Shown piece by piece: positions 25,611-31,862 of a stretch of 64,000 nt of DNA. The DNA lies in contig NZ_CANMQT010000006.1 in assembly GCF_947500065.1 (NCBI RefSeq), forward strand, positions 310,215 to 374,214. The letters are read 5' to 3'. A program made the translations under genes and the position numbers. Source of the DNA: an uncultured Aquimarina sp. Lineage in GTDB: Bacteria > Bacteroidota > Bacteroidia > Flavobacteriales > Flavobacteriaceae. Below the pieces are notes generated by a model. It worked only from the letters and a program-made list of their open reading frames with translations. It was not told the origin of the DNA and searched no databases. The number at the start of each line of letters is the position of its first letter. Position 1 is the first letter of the stretch.

Positions 25611-26660
25611 ATGAACAAAATACAATTCAACATAAATAAGATAACTAGAGAAAACGTACAGGGATTAAAACCATATTCCTCTGCGAGAGATGAATATGTT
25701 TCAGATGGCTCTGAAATGATTTTTCTGGATGCGAATGAAAATCCTTTTGAGAATGGAGTAAATAGATATCCGGATCCGCAACAGCGAAGTCTTAAGGCTA
25801 TATTGGCAGAACAAAAAGGAGTTTCTACCTCTAATATGTTATTAGGAAACGGAAGTGATGAAGTTTTGGATCTTTTGTTTAGGGCATTTTGCGAACCTAA
25901 AATAGATAGCATTATCACATTGCCGCCAACCTATGGGATGTATAAGGTATTAGCAAACATTAATAACATTGATGAAAAAGAAGTTTTATTGACGAAAAAT
26001 TTTGAGCCCAATGTATCTGAAATTTTGCAAGCAGTAGATGAGACTACTAAGATTATTTTTTTATGTTCTCCAAATAACCCAACAGGGAATTCTTTTTCAG
26101 AAGATAGTATTATCAAAATACTTGAAAGCTTTCAGGGCTTAGTTGTTATTGATGAAGCTTATATTGATTTTTCATCCAAAGATAGTTGGATCAATAAAAT
26201 TAGTATGTATCCTAACTTGATCATCACACAAACATTGTCTAAGGCATATGGTATGGCTGGAATTAGGCTTGGATTATGTTATGCTTCAGAAGAAATCATA
26301 GGTGTGCTTAATAAGATCAAGCCTCCTTATAATGTAAACGAGCTAACGCAGCAAAGAGCATTAGAAAGATTAGAAAACGTTAGTTTGGTAAAGAAAGAGG
26401 TTGCTAGTATTTTAATGGAAAGAGAACGAATGATTACTTTCTTAAAAGAAGTCAACTTTGTAAAGGAAGTTTATGAAACGGATGCAAATTTTGTTTTGAT
26501 AAAGGTAGATGATGCGAATACAAGATATGATCAATTGTTAGAAAATGGTATTGTAATTCGTAATCGAACAACACAACCACTTTGCGAAAACACACTGAGA
26601 TTAACAGTGGGTACAAAAGAGGAAAATAAAAAATTAGTAGAAATATTAAAACAATTATAA
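25611..26660 (+). CDS. hisC: Histidinol-phosphate aminotransferase
   Basis: A 349-residue PLP-dependent class II aminotransferase that transfers an amino group to imidazole-acetol phosphate. Motifs: FLDANENPFENGVNRYPDP, NMLLGNGSDEVLDLLFRAFC, LCSPNNPTGNSF, VVIDEAYIDFS, and the PLP lysine in TQTLSKAYGMAGIRLGL. The C-terminal VRNRTTQP and LRLTVGTKEENKKL segments are typical. Preceded by a palindromic repeat, with a 54-bp gap to the DUF3667 gene. Confidence 0.95.
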   Translation: MNKIQFNINKITRENVQGLKPYSSARDEYVSDGSEMIFLDANENPFENGVNRYPDPQQRSLKAILAEQKGVSTSNMLLGNGSDEVLDLLFRAFCEPKIDSIITLPPTYGMYKVLANINNIDEKEVLLTKNFEPNVSEILQAVDETTKIIFLCSPNNPTGNSFSEDSIIKILESFQGLVVIDEAYIDFSSKDSWINKISMYPNLIITQTLSKAYGMAGIRLGLCYASEEIIGVLNKIKPPYNVNELTQQRALERLENVSLVKKEVASILMERERMITFLKEVNFVKEVYETDANFVLIKVDDANTRYDQLLENGIVIRNRTTQPLCENTLRLTVGTKEENKKLVEILKQL

Positions 26661-26674
26661 AAAATCCTTAGTTT

Positions 26675-26706
26675 CCTCTCCTTGTGGGAGAGGGTTAGGG
26701 TGAGGG
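26675..26706 (+). repeat. Type-B repeat before hisB
   Basis: CCTCTCC (26675-26681) pairs with GGAGAGG (26687-26693), and GGTTAGGGTGAGGG follows. The repeat reaches to three bases before the hisB ATG (26710). A very similar copy precedes hisIE. Confidence 0.75.
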
Positions 26707-26709
26707 CAT

Positions 26710-27846
26710 ATGAAAAAGAAAGTATTATTTATAGATCGTGATGGAACGATTATCAAAGAGACAGTAGACGAGCAAATAGATGCATTTGAAAAAATGATCT
26801 TTTATCCTAAAGCATTTACGTTTTTAGGAAAGATAGCTCAAGAATTGGATTATGAATTAGTAATGATTACTAATCAAGATGGGTTAGGAACGAATGTGTT
26901 TCCTGAAGATACATTCTGGCCAGTTCATAATTTCATAATGAAATCTTTCGAAAACGAAGGAGTTGTATTTGATAAGGTGTTTTTAGATAGAACATTTCCT
27001 CATGAAAATGCCAATACAAGAAAACCAGGAACAGGATTGCTAACAGCGTATTTTTCTGACGAGTATGATCTGGAGAATTCTTTCGTAATTGGAGATCGAT
27101 TAACAGATATGGAGCTAGCAAAAAACCTAGGTTCAAAAGGTGTTTTTATTAATGATAATACGAATCTGGGAACAGGTGAAATTACGATTAAGCGAGATGA
27201 GTTAAATGATCATATTGCATTAGAAAGCAATGATTGGGAAAAGATTTATGAGTTTTTAAAACTAAAAGATCGAGCGGCAGAAATTACCAGGAAAACCAAT
27301 GAAACAGATATCTATATTAAATTAAACCTTGATGGGACTGGTAAAAGTAATATTTCTACAGGATTAGAGTTTTTTGATCATATGTTAGATCAAATTTCTC
27401 GCCACGGACAAATGGATCTTGATATACAAGTTAAAGGAGATTTAGAAGTTGATGAGCATCATACTATAGAAGATACAGCGATTGCATTAGGAGAAGTTTT
27501 TAGTGAAGCATTAGGTAATAAGCTTGGTATAGAAAGATATGGTTTTTGTTTACCAATGGATGATTGCTTAGCGCAAGTAGCTATAGATTTTGGAGGGCGT
27601 AACTGGTTAGTTTGGGATGCTGATTTTAAAAGAGAGATGATTGGAAAAATGCCAACAGAAATGTTTTATCATTTTTTTAAATCATTTACAGATGGTGCAA
27701 AAGCTAATCTGAATGTAAAAGCAGAAGGAACTAATGAACATCATAAAATTGAAGCTATATTTAAAGCTTTTGCAAAAGCAATTAAGGTTGCGGTGAAAAG
27801 GGATCCTGAGAAAATGATTTTGCCAAGTACTAAAGGAATGTTATAG
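26710..27846 (+). CDS. hisB: Bifunctional histidinol-phosphatase / IGP dehydratase
   Basis: A 378-residue fusion catalysing two steps: dehydration of imidazole-glycerol phosphate and dephosphorylation of histidinol phosphate. The N-terminal HAD-type phosphatase (about residues 1-180) starts KVLFIDRDGTI with the nucleophile Asp and has IGDRLTDMELA later. The C-terminal IGPD domain (about 190-378) has FFDHMLDQISRHGQMDL, VDEHHTIEDTAIALGE and a second NEHHKIEAIFKAFAKA Mn-binding motif. Bifunctional HisB is known in enterobacteria and Bacteroidota. The gene starts right after a type-B repeat. Confidence 0.96.
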   Translation: MKKKVLFIDRDGTIIKETVDEQIDAFEKMIFYPKAFTFLGKIAQELDYELVMITNQDGLGTNVFPEDTFWPVHNFIMKSFENEGVVFDKVFLDRTFPHENANTRKPGTGLLTAYFSDEYDLENSFVIGDRLTDMELAKNLGSKGVFINDNTNLGTGEITIKRDELNDHIALESNDWEKIYEFLKLKDRAAEITRKTNETDIYIKLNLDGTGKSNISTGLEFFDHMLDQISRHGQMDLDIQVKGDLEVDEHHTIEDTAIALGEVFSEALGNKLGIERYGFCLPMDDCLAQVAIDFGGRNWLVWDADFKREMIGKMPTEMFYHFFKSFTDGAKANLNVKAEGTNEHHKIEAIFKAFAKAIKVAVKRDPEKMILPSTKGML

Positions 27847-27894
27847 TTTTTAGTATTAGGTATAAAGTAGAATATTTAGAGTTAATTAAAGAGA

Positions 27895-27913
27895 TCCTGA
27901 ATCAAGTTTAGGA
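27895..27913. repeat. Type-A palindromic repeat upstream of hisH
   Basis: TCCTGAA (27895-27901) with TTTAGGA (27907-27913; one G-U). The wider sequence GAGATCCTGAATC...TTTAGGATGACAAG shows the same flanks as the hisC copy. The repeat contributes a spurious ATG at 27913, in frame with hisH. Confidence 0.7.
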
Positions 27914-27924
27914 TGACAAGTCAA

Positions 27925-28506
27925 ATGAAAATAGTAATTATAAATTACGGAGCAGGAAATATCCAATCGATAAAATTTGCGATTCAGCGATTAGGGTATG
28001 AAGCGATCTTAAGTGATGATCCAGAAGAAATCAAAGCTGCGGATAAAGTTATTTTTCCAGGAGTTGGAGAGGCGAGTAGTGCTATGAAGAAATTGAAGGC
28101 TTCAGGCTTAGACGCTTTAGTTCCTCAATTAAAACAGCCAGTTTTAGGTATTTGTTTAGGAATGCAGTTGATGTGTAATTATACAGAAGAAGGAGACACA
28201 AAAGGTCTAGGGATTTTTAATACCGACGTAGTACGTTTCAATCATGGTGTAAAAGTACCGCAGATAGGATGGAATCAAATTGAGTCTCTAAAATCTCCAT
28301 TGTTCGAAGGAGTAGAGGAAAAAGAGTATATCTATTTGGTGCATAGTTATTATGCTCCAGTAATGGAAGAAGCTATTGCGCAATCACATTATGGAGTTCC
28401 TTATAGCACAGCATTGCAGAAAGATAATTTTTATGGAACGCAGTTTCATCCAGAAAAGAGCAGTGTTACAGGTTCAAAAATTCTAGAGAATTTTTTGAAT
28501 CTGTAA
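27925..28506 (+). CDS. hisH: Imidazole glycerol phosphate synthase, glutamine amidotransferase subunit
   Basis: A 193-residue class I glutaminase that supplies ammonia to HisF in the IGP synthase complex. The catalytic Cys is in GICLGMQLMCN, with the His and Glu in GTQFHPEKS. The N-terminal MKIVIINYGAGNIQSI is standard for HisH, which supports the start at 27925 rather than 27913, whose extra residues would come from the repeat. Confidence 0.95.
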   Translation: MKIVIINYGAGNIQSIKFAIQRLGYEAILSDDPEEIKAADKVIFPGVGEASSAMKKLKASGLDALVPQLKQPVLGICLGMQLMCNYTEEGDTKGLGIFNTDVVRFNHGVKVPQIGWNQIESLKSPLFEGVEEKEYIYLVHSYYAPVMEEAIAQSHYGVPYSTALQKDNFYGTQFHPEKSSVTGSKILENFLNL

Positions 28507-28507
28507 C

Positions 28508-28528
28508 ATTCTGAACTTGTTTCAGAAT
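28508..28528. repeat. Type-A repeat, left flank of GIY-YIG gene
   Basis: ATTCTGAA (28508-28515) and TTCAGAAT (28521-28528) are perfectly complementary. The 15-nt core CTGAACTTGTTTCAG (28511-28525) is the exact reverse complement of the core on the other side of the GIY-YIG gene. Confidence 0.8.
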
Positions 28529-28555
28529 CCTTGCTAATTAGCTGATAGATTATAG

Positions 28556-28843
28556 TTGAAGTATTATTGTTACATATTGTCAAATAGAAATAGAACAGTT
28601 ATTTATATTGGCGTTACTAATGATATCAGTAGGAGACTTAAGGAGGACAAGTCAGGAAATGGAGCGTATTTTACAAAACGATATAATGTATTTGACTTAA
28701 TCTATTTAGAAGAATACGAAGAAGACAATTTGGCAAGAGCTAGGGAAAAACAATTAAAAAATTGGCATAAAGAATGGAAATGGAATTTGGTAAAGAAATC
28801 AAATCCAAAATTAGAGACGCTAATAGTACAAAAAAGACCCTGA
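28556..28843 (+). CDS. GIY-YIG nuclease-family protein inside the his operon
   Basis: A 95-residue single-domain protein of the GIY-YIG family. The fold signature is YYCYILSNRNRTVIYIGVT (YIL and YIG tyrosines), with Arg in NDISRRLKE and the metal-binding Glu in ARAREKQLKNWHKEWK. These are stand-alone YhbQ/YIG-like nucleases of uncertain role. The start must be TTG at 28556, because TAG immediately precedes it and no in-frame ATG exists. Its TGA stop (28841-28843) lies inside the right repeat. Inverted type-A cores on both sides suggest it is a repeat-linked cassette that was inserted between hisH and hisA (inference). Confidence 0.85.
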   Translation: MKYYCYILSNRNRTVIYIGVTNDISRRLKEDKSGNGAYFTKRYNVFDLIYLEEYEEDNLARAREKQLKNWHKEWKWNLVKKSNPKLETLIVQKRP

Positions 28844-28857
28844 AACAAGTTCAGGGT
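28837..28857. repeat. Type-A repeat, right flank of GIY-YIG gene
   Basis: ACCCTGAA (28837-28844) pairs with TTCAGGGT (28850-28857). The core CTGAAACAAGTTCAG (28840-28854) is the exact inverse of the left-flank core; it contains the TGA stop of the nuclease gene. Confidence 0.8.
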
Positions 28858-28875
28858 TGATTAATAAGTTAATCA

Positions 28876-29607
28876 ATGAGAATAATACCTGCAATAGATA
28901 TCATAGACGGAAAATGTGTTCGACTCTCTAAAGGAGATTATGACACTAAAAAAATATATAATGAAAACCCATTAGAGGTTGCCAAAGAATTTGAAGACCA
29001 CGGAATTCAATATTTACATTTGGTAGATTTAGACGGAGCAAAGTCTAAGCATATTGTGAATCATAAAGTGTTAGAACAAATAGCTTCTAAAACAAGTTTG
29101 AAAATTGATTTTGGAGGCGGTTTAAAAACAGATGAAGATTTAAAGATTGCTTTCGATAGTGGAGCAAATCAAATAACAGGAGGTAGTATTGCTGTAAAAG
29201 ATCCTGATACTTTTAGATCTTGGTTGTCTACCTTTGGTAAGGATAAGATCATTCTCGGCGCAGACGCCCAAAATGAAAAGATTGCAGTTAGTGGTTGGTT
29301 AGAAGAAAGTGATAAAGAGCTTATTCCTTTTGTCACTGAGTATCAAAAACAAGGCGTGTCTTATGTGATTTGTACAGATATCAGTAAGGATGGAATGTTA
29401 GAAGGACCATCATTTGATTTGTATGAGAAAATGTTGAAAGAAATAGAAGGCGTAAAATTAATAGCTTCTGGTGGAATCTCAACCTTTGATGAATTACCAA
29501 AACTAGCAGAGTTAGGCTGTGAAGGAACTATTATCGGGAAAGCGATTTATGAAAACCGAATTAGTTTGAAGCAATTAGAAAACTATATTAGTGAAACTCA
29601 ATTTTAA
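28876..29607 (+). CDS. hisA: ProFAR isomerase (HisA)
   Basis: A 243-residue (beta-alpha)8-barrel isomerase converting ProFAR to PRFAR. It begins RIIPAIDIIDGKCVRLSKGDY, with the catalytic Asp in AIDI; the second phosphate and catalytic area is YVICTDISKDGMLEGPSFDL, and LIASGGISTFDEL is a phosphate-binding loop. All are characteristic of HisA rather than HisF. Separated from the GIY-YIG gene by the repeat and 32 bp. Confidence 0.95.
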   Translation: MRIIPAIDIIDGKCVRLSKGDYDTKKIYNENPLEVAKEFEDHGIQYLHLVDLDGAKSKHIVNHKVLEQIASKTSLKIDFGGGLKTDEDLKIAFDSGANQITGGSIAVKDPDTFRSWLSTFGKDKIILGADAQNEKIAVSGWLEESDKELIPFVTEYQKQGVSYVICTDISKDGMLEGPSFDLYEKMLKEIEGVKLIASGGISTFDELPKLAELGCEGTIIGKAIYENRISLKQLENYISETQF

Positions 29608-29645
29608 GGAGTTCAAGAACGGACTCAAAATTGTAAGTTGAACTA

Positions 29646-29665
29646 ATCCCGCTGCAGAGCGGGAT
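29646..29665. repeat. GC-rich palindrome (type C) between hisA and the DinB gene
   Basis: ATCCCGCT (29646-29653) and AGCGGGAT (29658-29665) form a perfect 8-bp stem with a GCAG loop. Its GC content stands out from the surrounding AT-rich DNA. Only one copy was found in this window. Confidence 0.6.
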
Positions 29666-29681
29666 CTAATACTTTAAAATA

Positions 29682-30191
29682 ATGAATGAAGAAATAGCTC
29701 AAGAATTCAAGGAACAAATCGTCTATAGATTAGATGAAAGTATCAGGATGATTTCTATCAGTTTTGATCAATTGTCTGAAGCTGATGTATGGAAACGATT
29801 TAATGATTCTTCTAATAGTGTTGGTAATTTGATATTACATCTTTGTGGTAATATTACTCAATATGCTATTGCTTCTTTAGGGAATAAAGAAGATAAAAGA
29901 GATCGTGATGCAGAGTTCGAAGTTGTTGATGGTTTCTCTAAACAGGAATTATTAGCAAAACTGAAGAATACTATTAATGATGCAAAGACGACTTTGTTAA
30001 ACTGTTCTGTTGTAGAATTAATGAGAAAACGAGAAGTACAAGGCTTTACTTTTTCTGGAATAGGTATAGCGATTCATGTAACCGAGCATTTGTCATATCA
30101 TACAGGACAGATAGCTTTTTGGACAAAACAAATAAAAAATAAAGATTTAGGTTTTTACGATGGTATGGATCTGAATAGTAAAAATGAATAA
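29682..30191 (+). CDS. DinB-superfamily protein (DUF1572-like)
   Basis: A 169-residue four-helix-bundle protein of the DinB/YfiT superfamily. The metal-binding histidine of the second helix is in NLILHLCGNI, and a later paired-His element appears in AIHVTEHLSYHTGQIAFW. Members are often Zn- or Ni-binding thiol-dependent enzymes (bacillithiol transferases, for example), although the substrate is not known here. It lies between hisA and hisF on the same strand with spacers of 74 and 97 bp, so it is another passenger of the his region. Confidence 0.8.
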   Translation: MNEEIAQEFKEQIVYRLDESIRMISISFDQLSEADVWKRFNDSSNSVGNLILHLCGNITQYAIASLGNKEDKRDRDAEFEVVDGFSKQELLAKLKNTINDAKTTLLNCSVVELMRKREVQGFTFSGIGIAIHVTEHLSYHTGQIAFWTKQIKNKDLGFYDGMDLNSKNE

Positions 30192-30288
30192 GTAATTAGT
30201 AGCTAGCAAAGAGTACAAAGTACGAAAAAGGAAAATGTGTTTTTAATTACATAGACAACATTATGCTTACTACTTATAATAACAATAT

Positions 30289-31044
30289 ATGCTTACAAAA
30301 AGAATTGTACCGTGCTTGGATATTAAGAACGGCCGAACAGTAAAAGGTGTTAATTTTGTTGACTTAAGAGATGCAGGCGATCCTGTGGAATTGGCGCAAA
30401 TTTATTCTGAAGCAGGAGCTGATGAATTAGTGTTTTTGGATATTTCAGCTACCGAAGAAAGAAGAAAAACATTGGCAAATTTAGTACTTAGGGTTGCGGA
30501 AAAAGTGAATATTCCTTTTACTGTTGGTGGAGGGATATCATCAATTGAAGATGTTGACATATTGCTTCAAAACGGAGCAGACAAGGTTTCAGTGAATTCA
30601 TCCGCTGTTAAAAACCCACAGCTTATCAATGATTTAGCTGGTAAATTCGGAAGTCAATGTATTACTGTTGCTATAGATGCTAAGCAGATTGATGGAAATT
30701 GGATAGTGCATTTGGTAGGTGGAAAAGTACCAACAGAACTAGATTTATTTGATTGGGCGAAGGAAGTAGAAAATAGAGGTGCAGGAGAAATTCTATTTAC
30801 ATCTATGGATAACGACGGTACCAAAGACGGTTTTGCTAACAAAGCATTGGCTAGATTATCTGATGAGTTGAGTATTCCTATAATAGCTTCCGGTGGAGCT
30901 GGTACTATACAACACTTTGTAGATACCTTCAAAGAAGGAAAAGCAGATGCTGCTCTAGCCGCAAGTGTTTTTCATTTTAAGGAGATAGAGATAAAAGATT
31001 TAAAAGAGGAATTAAGGGTAAACGAAATTCCGGTAAGATTATAA
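30289..31044 (+). CDS. hisF: Imidazole glycerol phosphate synthase, cyclase subunit
   Basis: A 251-residue (beta-alpha)8 barrel that condenses PRFAR with HisH-derived ammonia to IGP and AICAR. Diagnostic segments: KRIVPCLDIKNGRTVKGVNF (catalytic Asp), TVGGGISSIEDVDILL (phosphate loop), EILFTSMDNDGTKDGFAN (second catalytic Asp) and IIASGGAGTIQHFVDTF. Length normal for HisF. Confidence 0.96.
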   Translation: MLTKRIVPCLDIKNGRTVKGVNFVDLRDAGDPVELAQIYSEAGADELVFLDISATEERRKTLANLVLRVAEKVNIPFTVGGGISSIEDVDILLQNGADKVSVNSSAVKNPQLINDLAGKFGSQCITVAIDAKQIDGNWIVHLVGGKVPTELDLFDWAKEVENRGAGEILFTSMDNDGTKDGFANKALARLSDELSIPIIASGGAGTIQHFVDTFKEGKADAALAASVFHFKEIEIKDLKEELRVNEIPVRL

Positions 31045-31069
31045 ATTAAATATAAAAAACCTATAAACT

Positions 31070-31103
31070 CTCTCTCCTTTTGGGAGAGGGTTGGGGTGAG
31101 GAC
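31070..31103 (+). repeat. Type-B repeat before hisIE
   Basis: CTCTCC (31072-31077) and GGAGAG (31083-31088) form the hairpin, followed by GGTTGGGGTGAGGAC. It ends one base before the ATG at 31105. It is nearly identical to the copy before hisB and could supply a GGTGAGG Shine-Dalgarno-like element. Confidence 0.75.
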
Positions 31104-31104
31104 T

Positions 31105-31701
31105 ATGGAAATAAATTTCAATAAAAATAACGACGGTCTTGTTCCTGCAATTATTCAGGATGCAACTACTAAGAATGTGCTAATGCTTGGGTATATGAAT
31201 GAGGAAGCATATCAAAAAACCTTAGATTCTAAAAAAGTTACTTTTTTTAGTAGGACTAAAAACCGCTTATGGACTAAAGGAGAAGAAAGTGGAAACTTTT
31301 TAAATCTGGTAACCATAAAAAACGACTGTGATGAAGATACTTTATTAATTACAGTTAATCCGGTTGGACCAACATGTCATAAAGGTTCAGATACGTGTTG
31401 GAATCAAGATAATTCACAATCTTTTGGTTTTTTAAGTGATTTGGAAGCAACTATCCAAAGTAGAAAAGAAAACCAGGACAATGAGAAATCTTATGTAGCT
31501 TCATTATTTAGGGAAGGAATGAATAAAATTGCTCAAAAGGTTGGAGAAGAAGCAGTAGAAGTAGTTATTGAAGCAAAAGATGATAATGAAAAACTGTTCT
31601 TAGATGAAAGTGCTGATTTGCTTTTTCATTATCTGATTTTATTACAGGCTAAAGGCTATAAACTGAATGATATAGTTGAGGTTTTAAAATCTCGAGGATA
31701 A
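31105..31701 (+). CDS. hisIE: Bifunctional phosphoribosyl-AMP cyclohydrolase / phosphoribosyl-ATP pyrophosphatase
   Basis: A 198-residue fusion for steps 2 and 3 of the pathway. The N-terminal HisI domain (about 1-105) shows LVPAIIQDATTKNVLMLGYM, FFSRTKNRLWTKGEESGNFL and the Zn/Mg-binding CDEDTLLITVNPVGPTCHKG region. The C-terminal HisE domain (about 110-198) contains MNKIAQKVGEEAVEVVIEAK with DESADLLFHYLILL. I use the ATG at 31105; a GTG at 31096 in the repeat would add three residues. It ends the his operon. Confidence 0.96.
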   Translation: MEINFNKNNDGLVPAIIQDATTKNVLMLGYMNEEAYQKTLDSKKVTFFSRTKNRLWTKGEESGNFLNLVTIKNDCDEDTLLITVNPVGPTCHKGSDTCWNQDNSQSFGFLSDLEATIQSRKENQDNEKSYVASLFREGMNKIAQKVGEEAVEVVIEAKDDNEKLFLDESADLLFHYLILLQAKGYKLNDIVEVLKSRG

Positions 31702-31708
31702 TTAAAAG

Positions 31709-31736
31709 TATCGACTAAACACTTTCTTTGTCGATA
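31709..31736 (+). terminator. Weak candidate terminator of the his operon
   Basis: TATCGAC (31709-31715) and GTCGATA (31730-31736) are complementary with a 14-base loop, followed by a T-containing stretch (31743-31749). The stem is short and the loop large, so confidence is low. Confidence 0.35.
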
Positions 31737-31743
31737 AATACCT

Positions 31744-31770
31744 TGTTTTTAACATAGTTTTATATTTTTG
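31744..31770 (+). promoter_or_regulatory. Candidate promoter of the T9SS cargo operon
   Basis: TATTTTTG (31763-31770) fits the Bacteroidota -7 element TAnnTTTG exactly, and TTG (31744-31746) lies 16 bp upstream. The resulting transcript would have an 85-90 nt leader before the TTG start at 31863. Confidence 0.5.
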
Positions 31771-31862
31771 CCGGGCTTTTTAAGTACCGGTCAATTAATT
31801 TATTTCATTTTAACAGGTAACAAATAGCCTAGGAAAGATACTTACTTATAAACTAATTAATT

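Noticed and set aside
27913..27924. hisH start at 27913
   Set aside because: The ATG is supplied by a palindromic repeat; the conserved HisH N-terminus begins at 27925.
28556..28843. UvrC-like excinuclease assignment for the GIY-YIG gene
   Set aside because: Only the GIY-YIG domain is present, with no UvrC C-terminal or UVR regions, and the length is far too short.
31096..31104. GTG start for hisIE at 31096
   Set aside because: It lies within a repeat copy; the ATG at 31105 is the better start.
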